42,521 bases of DNA from an uncultured Pelagibacteraceae bacterium (GCA_902632665.1 CACPDT010000004.1:1-42521); one strand, 5' to 3'; positions 8,841-17,673 are shown, counted from the stretch's first letter. Notes: generated by a model from the letters alone, not told the origin. Translations and numbers: made by a program.

Positions 8841-9638
8841 TTAATTGTCTTTCCCCATAATTTCCTCTTCCATATTCCAAATCATCTCTAATATTTCTTC
8901 ACGTTTTTCAGAAAAGTCCTTATTTTTTTTAATTTCTCTTAGATCTTCTTTCAGTCCCATTGAAGCAAATGGAAGGTTGTATTCTTTATGAATTCGCCCA
9001 GGTCGAGGTGCCATCACATATAATCTCTCACCAAGTAACAGAGCTTCTTCAACTGAGTGAGTAATTAAAATAATTGTTTTCCCTGTCTCTTTCCAAATTT
9101 TTAAAACTAAAGACTGCATCTTTTCTCTTGTTAATGCATCAAGGGCTCCCAAAGGTTCATCCATTAAAATTAGATCAGGATCATTAATTAAACATCTTGC
9201 AAGAGCAACTCTTTGCTGCATACCACCAGAAAGTTGATAGGTTGGGGTATTACCAAAACCTTTTAAGCCAACTATTTCTAACCATTCATCAACTTTTTTT
9301 TGAGTTTCAATTGGATCTTTTTTTTTCATTCTTAATCCAAAGTTGACATTTTCAGCAACTGTTAACCATTCAAACAAAGCACCTTGTTGAAAAACCATTC
9401 CTCTTTCAACGCCAGGCCCGTCTATTTCTTTTTCATTTAAGGTAATACTTCCAGAAGTTGGTCTTATAAATCCTGCGGTAATATTCAATAAAGTTGTTTT
9501 TCCACAACCTGAGGGACCAAGCACTGTTAAGAGCTCACCTTTTTTGAGAGTAAAGTTTAAATCTTTCAAAGCGTGAACAGTTTCTCCTTTAGGAGTTTTG
9601 AAAATCATATTAAGATTTTGAGAAACTAGATCACTCAT
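8841..9638 (-). CDS. tauB: TauB-type ABC transporter ATPase
   Basis: 265 residues, a cytoplasmic ATPase of the nitrate/sulfonate/taurine importer family. Walker A GPSGCGKTT at 41-49, Q-loop near 84-85 (VFQQGALF), signature LSGGMQQR at 136-143, Walker B LILMDEP at 156-162, and the switch His in ITHSVEEAL near 194. The PRPGRI motif near 211-216 is typical of TauB/SsuB. Its stop codon touches the tauC start, so the two are almost certainly translated from one message. A terminator-like hairpin separates it from tauA upstream, which should lower its expression relative to the binding protein. Confidence 0.93.
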   Translation of the reverse strand: MSDLVSQNLNMIFKTPKGETVHALKDLNFTLKKGELLTVLGPSGCGKTTLLNITAGFIRPTSGSITLNEKEIDGPGVERGMVFQQGALFEWLTVAENVNFGLRMKKKDPIETQKKVDEWLEIVGLKGFGNTPTYQLSGGMQQRVALARCLINDPDLILMDEPLGALDALTREKMQSLVLKIWKETGKTIILITHSVEEALLLGERLYVMAPRPGRIHKEYNLPFASMGLKEDLREIKKNKDFSEKREEILEMIWNMEEEIMGKDN

Positions 9639-9660
9639 TTGTTCACTTTATATTAGAGTT

Positions 9661-9708
9661 TATAATAAAAAAATAGGCACCAATTTAATAAAAAATTGGC
9701 GCCTATTT
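9661..9708 (-). terminator. Intrinsic terminator/attenuator between tauA and tauB
   Basis: On the transcribed (minus) strand a 16-bp stem is formed by 9708-9693 and 9686-9671 with a 6-nt A/T loop. In RNA every pair is satisfied, including one G-U wobble where the plus strand shows an A/C mismatch. The stem is followed at once by a U-rich tract (positions 9671 down to 9661). This has all parts of a Rho-independent terminator, but tauB and tauC lie downstream in the same orientation, so partial read-through is the likely outcome: much binding protein, less ATPase and permease. Confidence 0.8.
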
Positions 9709-9717
9709 AAATTTTAA

Positions 9718-9740
9718 TTACCTTTAGATTATAAAGGTAA
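9718..9740 (-). other. Second stem-loop overlapping the tauA stop codon
   Basis: A perfect 9-bp inverted repeat (9718-9726 and 9732-9740) with a 5-nt loop overlaps the last codons and the stop of tauA. It lies 10 nt from the terminator hairpin. It may protect the 3' end of tauA mRNA from exonucleases; this is inference from position and symmetry. Confidence 0.5.
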
Positions 9741-10670
9741 GAAACTTGTATCTACGTTTCCTCTTGGTGTTCCCATTCCTTTTAGGAATGCATCAAGATT
9801 TCCACTTTCCATTGAACTTTTTGTTTCTTCTGGAGTAAGAAATTTGAAACCACTTAAAGTTTCTTTCATGTCAGGAATTTTCATCTCTGAAGCTTTTGAC
9901 ATTGAATTCATATCGCTTTTTCCAGCTCTATATCTTGCATTAGCTTCATGAGTTACCTCGATGAAAGTTCTTAACATTCCTGGGTTTTCCTTCATAAACT
10001 TTGTAGTTACAGAAGTAATATCAATCCCTAGGATACCTGCATCTCTAGCTTCTTGAACTGTAAGTAATCTAGATCCAACTGCAGTAGCAGCTTTAATAGA
10101 ATTACCACCAAATAAACATGCCATTACAACATCACCACTTACTAATGCAGCAGCACCTTCTTCAGGGTCCATTTGAATGATATCCATTTTTTTTCTGTCT
10201 GCTCCAACGACTTTCATACTTTCATCAAAAACGTATTCTGCCATTGTTCCAAGTGGAACAGCAACTTTTTTACCTTCTAACTCAGTTGCATTGGCTTTTG
10301 TAATCCCAGATGCATTAGAAGTAACACAAGTTGTTCCTCCCATTCCGTATTCCATAGCAATATCAACTAACTTGATAGGTGCTTTAGATTTTACAGCGTT
10401 AATGAATGGAACTAAACCTTGAGAATAAGAGATATCAATATCTCCAGCTAACATCGCATCGGTCATAGCACCACCATTAGTAAAGTTTGTCCACTTTACA
10501 GGAACACCTAGAGCTTTTGCGAAGTTTTTCTTCATCATGTCCTCTAGATTTGGACTTGGCCACTCTAAGAAGTAAGCAACTCTAACTTCATTAGCTGCTG
10601 AATTTGCAACAGATATTGAAAGATTAAGAGCTACAAAACATCCAAGAATAAAACTAATTATTTTTTTCAT
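9729..10670 (-). CDS. tauA: TauA-type periplasmic sulfonate-binding protein
   Basis: 313 residues. Residues 1-25 are a signal peptide (KK, hydrophobic core, NSAA). The mature part has the TauA/SsuA/NrtA periplasmic fold: VRVAYFLEWPSPNL near the N-terminus, NGGAMTDAMLAGDIDISYSQG (about 65-85), LEGKKVAVPLGTMAEYVF and the domain-2 stretch QMDPEEGAAALVSGDV. It binds taurine or a related sulfonate and delivers it to TauBC; the exact ligand cannot be read from sequence. A GAGG ribosome-binding site lies 6 nt before the ATG. It is first in a minus-strand operon that runs to hpsN and is divergent from the aminotransferase. Confidence 0.85.
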   Translation of the reverse strand: MKKIISFILGCFVALNLSISVANSAANEVRVAYFLEWPSPNLEDMMKKNFAKALGVPVKWTNFTNGGAMTDAMLAGDIDISYSQGLVPFINAVKSKAPIKLVDIAMEYGMGGTTCVTSNASGITKANATELEGKKVAVPLGTMAEYVFDESMKVVGADRKKMDIIQMDPEEGAAALVSGDVVMACLFGGNSIKAATAVGSRLLTVQEARDAGILGIDITSVTTKFMKENPGMLRTFIEVTHEANARYRAGKSDMNSMSKASEMKIPDMKETLSGFKFLTPEETKSSMESGNLDAFLKGMGTPRGNVDTSFLPL

Positions 10671-10844
10671 TTATGCCTCTTCATTGTTTATTTATATGTT
10701 TCAATTTTAAGATTAATTTGACCTATATGTAAAACAAAAAAATGATCATTAAACTTACACAACTCTTAGTTGTGACAATTATTTTGGTGGTTAATTTCAC
10801 TTAATTAGTCTATGGATTTAACTAATTACAATTAAAATTAAATA
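10671..10844. promoter_or_regulatory. Divergent control region between tauA and the aminotransferase, with inverted repeats
   Basis: This 174-nt gap must hold the promoters for both arms of the sulfonate block. It contains a perfect 7-bp inverted repeat with a 3-nt spacer (CACAACT-ctt-AGTTGTG, 10758-10774) and a perfect 10-bp palindrome (AATGATCATT, 10741-10750). The first has the size and symmetry of a dimeric repressor or activator site. I could not place convincing -35/-10 pairs for either direction. Confidence 0.5.
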
Positions 10845-12191
10845 ATGAGCTCAGAAAAAAGAACTTCAGTACCTAATTCACTCAATGAACATTGGATGCC
10901 TTTCACATCTAATAAGGATTTTAAGGAAAATCCAAAATTAATTGTTGAGGCTAAAGGTGTTTATTTAAAAAATCATCATGGCAAAACACAAATTGATGCA
11001 AGTTCAGGATTATTTTGTAACCCCTTAGGTCATGGAAGAAAAGAAATTATTGAGGCGATAACAAATCAATTAAATACTTTAGATTATTGCCAACCATTTC
11101 AACAAGGATTTGGTGGTTCGTTCGAACTAGCAACTAGAATTTCAAAACATACTCCAGGAAATTTAAATAAAATTTTTTATACGATATGTGGATCTACTGC
11201 AGTTGAAACTGCAATAAAAATTAGCATTGCTTATCATAAAGCAAGAGGTGAAGGACAAAGATTTAGATTTGTAGGAAGAGAGCGTGCTTATCACGGAATG
11301 AATATAGGAGCAACATCAGTGGGTGGAATGATTAATAATGTCAAAGCATATGCAAGTGTGCTTATGCCAGGCGTTGTTCATATGAGACATACACATTTAG
11401 ATGAACATAAGTTTATATCAGGTCAACCTGAGACAGGCGCTGAGATTGCAAATGACCTTGAGAGAATTTGTACTAATTTTGGTTCTGAAAATATAGCAGC
11501 TTGTATTGTTGAACCTATTGCTGGCTCAACAGGAACTTTAGTTCCACCAGTTGGCTATTTACAAAGACTAAGAGAGCTATGTGATAAACACAATATACTT
11601 TTAATTTTTGATGAAGTTATCACTGGTTGGGGAAGAACAGGGTCGGCTTTTGGAGCACAGGAGTTTGGAGTAACACCAGATATAATGACGATGGCAAAAG
11701 CAACAACTAATGGAATTGTTCCATTTGGTGTGGTTGCTTGTAAGGAAGAAATTTATGATGCGGTAATGGATAATTCTCCAAAAGGTGCAATAGAATTATT
11801 TCATGGGTATACATATTCAGGTATCCCAGTTTCAGTTGCTGCAGCGTTAGCTGTGCAAGATATTTTTGAAAAGGATGATATTTTTAATAGAGCAAAAGAA
11901 CTTGCTCCTTATTTTCAAGAAGGATTATTTTCACTAAAAGATATTGACGTAGTTGACAATATAAGAGGCTATGGAATGATGGGTGGTGTTGATATCAAAA
12001 TGGATGGTAGACCAGGAAAAGCAGGTTTAGCTACTTTTAAACATTGTTATGATGCTGGGGTAAATTTCAAAGCTACAGGTGATTGTTTAATTATAGCACC
12101 AATGTTTATTTGTGAAAAAAAACATATTGATGAAATAATTGATAAACTTAGAACTGGAATTACCAATTACGCAAAAAGTAAAAAGAACTAA
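10845..12191 (+). CDS. tpa: Class III omega-amino-acid:pyruvate aminotransferase, probable taurine-pyruvate aminotransferase
   Basis: 448 residues, full length for class III PLP aminotransferases. The N-terminal HWMPFTSNKDF (16-26) is typical of omega-amino-acid:pyruvate aminotransferases. The cofactor residues are Asp256 in FDEVITGWGRTG (255-266) and the Schiff-base Lys285 in MAKATTNG. Position opposite tauA and 9 nt before alanine dehydrogenase fits a taurine-pyruvate aminotransferase: taurine plus pyruvate gives sulfoacetaldehyde plus alanine. Beta-alanine or another omega-amine is an alternative, since BauA-type enzymes share these motifs. The context, not the sequence, decides for taurine. 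Confidence 0.78.
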   Translation: MSSEKRTSVPNSLNEHWMPFTSNKDFKENPKLIVEAKGVYLKNHHGKTQIDASSGLFCNPLGHGRKEIIEAITNQLNTLDYCQPFQQGFGGSFELATRISKHTPGNLNKIFYTICGSTAVETAIKISIAYHKARGEGQRFRFVGRERAYHGMNIGATSVGGMINNVKAYASVLMPGVVHMRHTHLDEHKFISGQPETGAEIANDLERICTNFGSENIAACIVEPIAGSTGTLVPPVGYLQRLRELCDKHNILLIFDEVITGWGRTGSAFGAQEFGVTPDIMTMAKATTNGIVPFGVVACKEEIYDAVMDNSPKGAIELFHGYTYSGIPVSVAAALAVQDIFEKDDIFNRAKELAPYFQEGLFSLKDIDVVDNIRGYGMMGGVDIKMDGRPGKAGLATFKHCYDAGVNFKATGDCLIIAPMFICEKKHIDEIIDKLRTGITNYAKSKKN

Positions 12192-12200
12192 ATTTCGTTA

Positions 12201-13319
12201 ATGAAAATTGGTGTACCTAAAGAAATCAAACCTCAAGAAAATAGAATTGGTCTAACTCCTGAGAGTGTAAAAACTCTTGTCTCAGAAGGCCACGAAGTTT
12301 TAGTAGAAAATAATGGTGGTTTTGAAGCTGGTTTTGACAATGACCAATATAAAAAAGCTGGCGCTAAGATAGTGGAACAAGCTTCAGATATTTTTAATGA
12401 TGCTGAAATAATTGTCAAAGTTAAAGAACCTCAAAAAGTCGAGGTCGAAATGATTAGAGAAAATCAAATTGTTTATACTTATCTTCACTTAGCTGCAGCA
12501 AAAGAATTAACTGAGGGATTAGTAAAAACAAAAAGTATAAATATTGCCTATGAAACTGTAACAGATGATAATGGTCGACTTCCATTGCTTGCCCCTATGA
12601 GTGCAGTAGCAGGTCGTATGTCAGTCCAAGCTGGAGCACATTGTTTAGAAAAAAATCAAAAGGGCAGAGGGATATTACTTGGAGGAGCTCCTGGTGGAGA
12701 GCCGGCTAATGTTTTGATTTTAGGTGGAGGAGTTGTTGGCGAGAATGCAGCAACTATAGCAACTGGAATGAGAGCAAAAGTTCATATTGTAGATAAATCC
12801 GAGGCAAGATTGAACCAATTAGTTGAAATATTTGGAGATAAAATAATTCCAGAACAAAGTGACAAAATAGATTTAAAAAATTTAGTTTCTGAGGCGGATC
12901 TAATAGTAGGTGGTGTTTTAATTCCTGGAGCAGAAGCACCAAAATTGGTAACTAAGGATATGCTTAAACTTATGAAAAGAGGTTCGGTAATTGTTGATGT
13001 TGCAATTGACCAGGGTGGATGTGTAGAGACAAGTAAACCAACAACCTTTGGAGAACCAACTTTTATAGTCGATAATGTTATTCATTATTGTGTAGCCAAT
13101 ATGCCTGGTGGAGTTCCAAGAACTTCTACTTTTGCATTAAATAAAGCAACTCTTCCTTATTTAGTTAAATTAGCTAACAAAGGTTATCAGAAAGCTTTAG
13201 GTGAAGATAAAAACTTTTTAGCGGGGTTGAATGTTCATAAGGGTCATGTAACCTATAAAGCGGTTGCAGATGTTTTTGGACATGAATATGTTAATCCAGG
13301 AGAAGCAATCAGAAATTAA
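12201..13319 (+). CDS. ald: Alanine dehydrogenase
   Basis: 372 residues, the usual length. It converts L-alanine and NAD+ to pyruvate, ammonium and NADH. The N-terminus MKIGVPKEIKPQENRIGLTP is the standard start of the family, followed by YTYLHLAAAKELT (active-site His region near 96), PMSAVAGRMSVQAGA, the Rossmann motif LGGGVVGENAA (about 174-184) and VDVAIDQGGC near 267-276, which carries the catalytic Asp. Placed between the aminotransferase and the flavoprotein with gaps of 9 and 4 nt, it would recycle the alanine made by the aminotransferase back to pyruvate and release the amino nitrogen as ammonium, as in known taurine clusters. Confidence 0.93.
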   Translation: MKIGVPKEIKPQENRIGLTPESVKTLVSEGHEVLVENNGGFEAGFDNDQYKKAGAKIVEQASDIFNDAEIIVKVKEPQKVEVEMIRENQIVYTYLHLAAAKELTEGLVKTKSINIAYETVTDDNGRLPLLAPMSAVAGRMSVQAGAHCLEKNQKGRGILLGGAPGGEPANVLILGGGVVGENAATIATGMRAKVHIVDKSEARLNQLVEIFGDKIIPEQSDKIDLKNLVSEADLIVGGVLIPGAEAPKLVTKDMLKLMKRGSVIVDVAIDQGGCVETSKPTTFGEPTFIVDNVIHYCVANMPGGVPRTSTFALNKATLPYLVKLANKGYQKALGEDKNFLAGLNVHKGHVTYKAVADVFGHEYVNPGEAIRN

Positions 13320-13323
13320 TTAA

Positions 13324-15768
13324 ATGGAAAAAAAACTTCCAAGTAGCACCAAAGTTGTTGTGATAGGAGGTGGAGTGGTAGGTTGCTCTGTTGCTTATCA
13401 TTTAGCTAAATTTGGATGGAAAGACACAGTTCTTTTAGAGAGAGATCAATTAACTTCAGGCACAACTTGGCACGCAGCAGGACTTGTTAGTCAATTAGGT
13501 CCCTCAGCAGCAATTACTAAAATTAGAAAATACACTTTAGATTTATATAAAGAACTTGAAAAAAAAGTTGATCATTCAGCTGGATTAAGATTAAACGGCG
13601 CTCTTTCAATAGCAGAAACAAAAGGTAGATGGCAAGAACTACAAAGACAAGCAACAACAGCACAGCTTTATGATGTTGATGTAAGAATTTTAGATAAAAA
13701 TCAAATTAAAAAAGATTATCCAATTGTAAATACCGACAATGTTATCGGTGGAATTTTAATGCCAGGTGATGGTGCAGCTGACCCTTCAGGAGTAACCCAC
13801 ATGTTAGCTAAAGCCGCAAGACAAGAGGGTGTACAAATTTTTGAAAAGTCACCGGTTGAGGAAATTTTGACTAAAGATGGAAAAATTTCTGGTGTAAAAG
13901 TAAATGGTCAAAAAATTGATTGTGAATATATCGTTTTAGCTTCAGGTATGTGGTCAAGACAAATAGGAGAAAAAGCCGGAGTAAGTATTCCACTCTATCC
14001 AGCGGAGCATTTTTATATAATAACCGAACCAATAGATAATTTATCAAAAACTTTACCAGTAGTCAGAGATTTTGATAATAGAACATATATAAAAGAAGAT
14101 GCTGGAAAGATACTGGTCGGTATATTTGAAGGACATTCAATTCCCGCCTGGGATAAAACAAACAAAGTTCCAGAAGACTTTTCTTTTGGTGAATTTCAAG
14201 AAAATTTTGAACACTTTGAGCCCTATTTAGCATCAGCCATTAAAAGATTTCCAGTTTTAGAAACAGCAGGAATAAGAAAATTTTTTTCAGGTCCAGAGTC
14301 TTTTACTCCTGATACAAATACATTATTAGGAGAAGTGCCAGAAGTTAAAAATTTTTTCGTGTGCTGTGGTTTAAATAGTATTGGAATAGGTAGTGGGGGT
14401 GGTGTTGGTAAAGTAACAGCAGAATGGCTCATGACAGGACATATTAATGAGGATATTTTTTGTTATGACATTAAAAGGTTTCAAAAATTCCATTCAGAAT
14501 TGGGATTTATAAAAAAAAGAATTACCGAGTCGTTAGGTGACTTGTATGGAATGCACTGGCCATTTAAACAACATAAGACCTCAAGAAATATTAAAACACT
14601 TCCTTATCATGATGATCTAAAAAGTTTTGGGGCATGCTTTGGGGTTTCAGGTGGTTATGAAAGACCAATGTGGTTTGCACTTGATGGTGAAATTTCTAAC
14701 TATGAATATAGTTATAACTATCAAAATTGGTATCCATCTGCAGAGTATGAGACAAGTAATACTATAAAAAATGTAGGTTTATTTGATCTTACACCTTTTT
14801 CAAAATTTGAAATTAAATCGGACAAGGCACACCAAGAATTACAAAAAATTTGTACGGCCAATATTAAAAAAGAAGTTGGAAAGTGTACTTATACACATAT
14901 GCTAAACACTGACGGGGGTATTGAGACCGACCTGACAGTAGTTTGTATTGATGATAATCATTTTAGAATTATTAGCTCAGCAGCGACAAGAGAAAGAGAC
15001 AAGTTTCATATAAGAAAACACCTTGCGGATGATATTGATTTAATTGATGTAACTGATGATTATTGTGTTTTTGGTTTATTTGGGCCAAAAAGTCGAGAAC
15101 TAATAAAAACATTAAGCAATAATAACTTTGATAATGAAGAATTTAAATTTGGGACTGCAAAATATATTCAAATAAATGGAATAAATATTTGGGCACAAAG
15201 ATTATCTTATGTTGGTGAATTAGGTTATGAATTATATGTAAAATTCAACCAGTCAAAAAAAATATATGAATTGCTAATTGAAAAGGGTAAGGATTTTAAT
15301 CTTTCTAATTGTGGTATGCATGCCATGGATATTATGAGAATGGAAAGTGGATTTTTACATTGGGGTCATGATATCTCACCCGAGGAAAACCAGTATCAAG
15401 CTGGTTTATCTTTTACAATCAGCCGTAACAAAAAAATAGATTTCGTTGGTAAGAAAGCATTAGAGAAAATAAAAAATAATAAAATTAAAAGTAGATTTGC
15501 AATGTTTACACTTAAAGAAAGTAAACCAGGGGCGCCATTATTACTTCATGATGAACCAATTTATCTTGAAGATGAAATTATTGGAAGATCAACTTCTGGA
15601 AACTATTCATTCAATTTTAAAAAAAATCTAGTTTTTGGATATATCAAAAATGATTTTACAGATGAGGAACTCAACTCTAAAAATCTGTTTATTGAGGTTG
15701 AGAAAAAAAAATATCCCATATTACCTCAATTAAAGCCCCTAAAACGAACAGATTTTAAAAATTCCTGA
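13324..15768 (+). CDS. Dimethylglycine/sarcosine dehydrogenase-type flavoprotein with GcvT domain
   Basis: 814 residues. The N-terminal DAO domain (about 8-400) has the FAD motif VVVIGGGVVGCSVAYHLA (11-28) and TTWHAAGLV, in which His50 corresponds to the covalently flavinylated histidine of dimethylglycine dehydrogenase. The C-terminal half (about 425-814) is a GcvT-like folate-binding domain, recognisable from GLFDLTPFSKFEI, GLFGPKSREL, RLSYVGELGYELYV and FVGKKAL. Such enzymes oxidatively remove N-methyl groups and pass the C1 unit to tetrahydrofolate. Dimethylglycine or sarcosine is the textbook substrate; next to tpa and ald, an N-methylated taurine is conceivable (inference). It starts 4 nt after ald and ends one base from the convergent BASS gene. 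Confidence 0.85.
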   Translation: MEKKLPSSTKVVVIGGGVVGCSVAYHLAKFGWKDTVLLERDQLTSGTTWHAAGLVSQLGPSAAITKIRKYTLDLYKELEKKVDHSAGLRLNGALSIAETKGRWQELQRQATTAQLYDVDVRILDKNQIKKDYPIVNTDNVIGGILMPGDGAADPSGVTHMLAKAARQEGVQIFEKSPVEEILTKDGKISGVKVNGQKIDCEYIVLASGMWSRQIGEKAGVSIPLYPAEHFYIITEPIDNLSKTLPVVRDFDNRTYIKEDAGKILVGIFEGHSIPAWDKTNKVPEDFSFGEFQENFEHFEPYLASAIKRFPVLETAGIRKFFSGPESFTPDTNTLLGEVPEVKNFFVCCGLNSIGIGSGGGVGKVTAEWLMTGHINEDIFCYDIKRFQKFHSELGFIKKRITESLGDLYGMHWPFKQHKTSRNIKTLPYHDDLKSFGACFGVSGGYERPMWFALDGEISNYEYSYNYQNWYPSAEYETSNTIKNVGLFDLTPFSKFEIKSDKAHQELQKICTANIKKEVGKCTYTHMLNTDGGIETDLTVVCIDDNHFRIISSAATRERDKFHIRKHLADDIDLIDVTDDYCVFGLFGPKSRELIKTLSNNNFDNEEFKFGTAKYIQINGINIWAQRLSYVGELGYELYVKFNQSKKIYELLIEKGKDFNLSNCGMHAMDIMRMESGFLHWGHDISPEENQYQAGLSFTISRNKKIDFVGKKALEKIKNNKIKSRFAMFTLKESKPGAPLLLHDEPIYLEDEIIGRSTSGNYSFNFKKNLVFGYIKNDFTDEELNSKNLFIEVEKKKYPILPQLKPLKRTDFKNS

Positions 15769-16617
15769 TTAAGATTGATTTCTTAAAATGTAAATAAAGA
15801 TAAAGCCAGTAATATACATTATTAATGCATAGGCAGCAGTAGGTATTACGTATGTAACATCATTAAAAATTTGAGTTGCAACAAACACAGCTAAAGTTCC
15901 ATTTTGTAGCCCACATTCTAAGGAAATACATTTTTTTTGAGCAGTGGCAGTTACGAAACTTTGAGCTATAAAATATGCTAAAGTCATCATTGATATATTT
16001 AAAATTAATACAGCTATTCCAGCTTGAGCGAGATATGAAAAAATATTTTCTCTTTCTTCAATCCAAATAGCAGCAAAAACAATTATAAATAAAAATCCAG
16101 TAATCTTATTTATTATATTTATTTTAGATGAAATAAAATTATCTGCTAATTTTCTTATAATCATACCAATGATAACTGGCACTGTTACGACTAATGCCAT
16201 TTTTAATGCAATGCCTGTCATGCTTATGTTTTTAGAAATATCATCAACTCCCATTAAATTTGCAGAAGTAAAGACGATGAAGGGTACAGAAATAATACTT
16301 ATTAAACTGCCAACTGCAGTTAAAGAAATTGATAGTGCCACATCCCCATTTGCAAATTTTGTTAAAACATTGGAAGTTACTCCTCCAGGGGCTGCAGCAA
16401 TAATCATCAAACCTAAAGCTATTTCAATTGGCAACCTTAAAATTAAAACTATGATATAAGCAACTACTGGTAAAAGAACTAATTGACAAATAATTCCTAT
16501 AGAAAAATCTTTTGGAGATGTAATTACTCTTTTGAAGTCTGCAAAAGTTAAACCAAGTCCAAGTCCCAACATTATCAAAGCTAATGCAATTGGTGCAATT
16601 GACGTTACTATATCCAT
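15769..16617 (-). CDS. BASS-family (bile acid:Na+ symporter-like) transporter
   Basis: 282 residues, almost entirely hydrophobic with 9-10 predicted helices. The family is recognisable from LIMLGLGLGLTFADFKRV near the N-terminus, the crossover motif AAAPGGVTSNVLTKFANGDVALS (about 74-96), and LECGLQNGTLAVFVA in the second repeat. BASS proteins are Na+-coupled carriers of organic anions such as pyruvate, bile acids or pantoate-like compounds. The position at the end of the sulfonate block makes an organic anion linked to that pathway possible, but its substrate cannot be read from the sequence. It ends next to the stop of the flavoprotein on the other strand. Confidence 0.82.
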   Translation of the reverse strand: MDIVTSIAPIALALIMLGLGLGLTFADFKRVITSPKDFSIGIICQLVLLPVVAYIIVLILRLPIEIALGLMIIAAAPGGVTSNVLTKFANGDVALSISLTAVGSLISIISVPFIVFTSANLMGVDDISKNISMTGIALKMALVVTVPVIIGMIIRKLADNFISSKINIINKITGFLFIIVFAAIWIEERENIFSYLAQAGIAVLILNISMMTLAYFIAQSFVTATAQKKCISLECGLQNGTLAVFVATQIFNDVTYVIPTAAYALIMYITGFIFIYILRNQS

Positions 16618-16665
16618 AAATTTTCCTCAAAAAAAATATGTTACCTTTTAACAAAAAAATTAATT

Positions 16666-17634
16666 TTAGGAAATAGTAATAAGATTGAGTATTTTGCGTA
16701 AAAATTTTGCTTTATTTTTAAATATTTCTCTTTGATAAGGTAAAATCATCTTTGTATTATAACCAGTAAGAACATATTGTTTTTTTTCATTCAATGTAAT
16801 GTAATTATTTTTTATCAGATATTTACATTTTCTTATAACTGTTGCTCTAGGAATGGTTGTCATATCTGATATTGACATGGCACTTACCCCAGACTCTGAT
16901 CCTTTACCTTCAATTAAACCTTTATTAAAATTTACATAATCTGGAGTTAAAGATTCAACATTTGTACTCTTATAGTTAAAAGCCTGATTCATAGCAATAG
17001 TCCCCCAGACATGAAAAGTAGCAACATCTTCAAACATATCATGATAACCTATTACTATTGGGATCTGCATTCGATAAAACCATCTCCAACAAATACTAAA
17101 GTTTTTTTTTATTGTGTTTTCAATTAATTTGATATCTAGTTTTTTTGAATAAATTTTTTCGCTATTCAAAACCCCAGATATTAAATGTATATATTTTGCA
17201 GATGATTTTACTTGTCTTTCAGGTTTGATTTGAGGAAATATTGAACGATCAATTATAATTTGTTTTTTCTTTCTTTTTAAAACACCCAACTCTTCAAGCT
17301 CTAAAACTTTTCGTCTTACAGTTTCTTTTGGCAATTGAAGTTTTTCACAAAGCTCAGTTATGCTAAATTTGTCTATTTGTAGATTTGATTTGGAATAAAA
17401 TTGATCAAAGGTATATTGGATATTCATTTGATCATAAAACTGTAAAGTCTTTTCAACTAAAGATATAATAATCAAGTATTTATAATGGTCTTTAAACGCT
17501 GCGTAGGTATTGTTCATCCAGTTCCATTGATGGACAATCCAATCTCGACCAAGCTGATCGTAATTAGCCATCATCTGATCATAAACCTGATCATCATTTA
17601 GAACTTTTGAGAAATCGATTTGTCGTAGGCTCAT
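16666..17634 (-). CDS. Putative transcriptional regulator with two winged-HTH regions
   Basis: 322 residues from the ATG at 17634; the frame stays open further upstream (to 17775), but that extension would run into the promoter of the divergent gene and has no family-like sequence. Residues about 90-128 form an HTH plus wing (ITELCEKLQLPKETVRRKVLELEELGVL, then a basic KRKKK). A second similar unit is at about 250-292 (MSISDMTTIPRATVIRKC, KYLIKNNYI). The middle (140-245) is aromatic-rich with no motif I know. I do not recognise the family. Because it sits beside the sulfonate block it may control it, or it may be global; this is inference. Transcription is divergent from the small membrane protein at 17746. 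Confidence 0.7.
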   Translation of the reverse strand: MSLRQIDFSKVLNDDQVYDQMMANYDQLGRDWIVHQWNWMNNTYAAFKDHYKYLIIISLVEKTLQFYDQMNIQYTFDQFYSKSNLQIDKFSITELCEKLQLPKETVRRKVLELEELGVLKRKKKQIIIDRSIFPQIKPERQVKSSAKYIHLISGVLNSEKIYSKKLDIKLIENTIKKNFSICWRWFYRMQIPIVIGYHDMFEDVATFHVWGTIAMNQAFNYKSTNVESLTPDYVNFNKGLIEGKGSESGVSAMSISDMTTIPRATVIRKCKYLIKNNYITLNEKKQYVLTGYNTKMILPYQREIFKNKAKFLRKILNLITIS

Positions 17635-17673
17635 AATAATTAAAAGATGATAAGAAACCCAAAATGAACAGGT

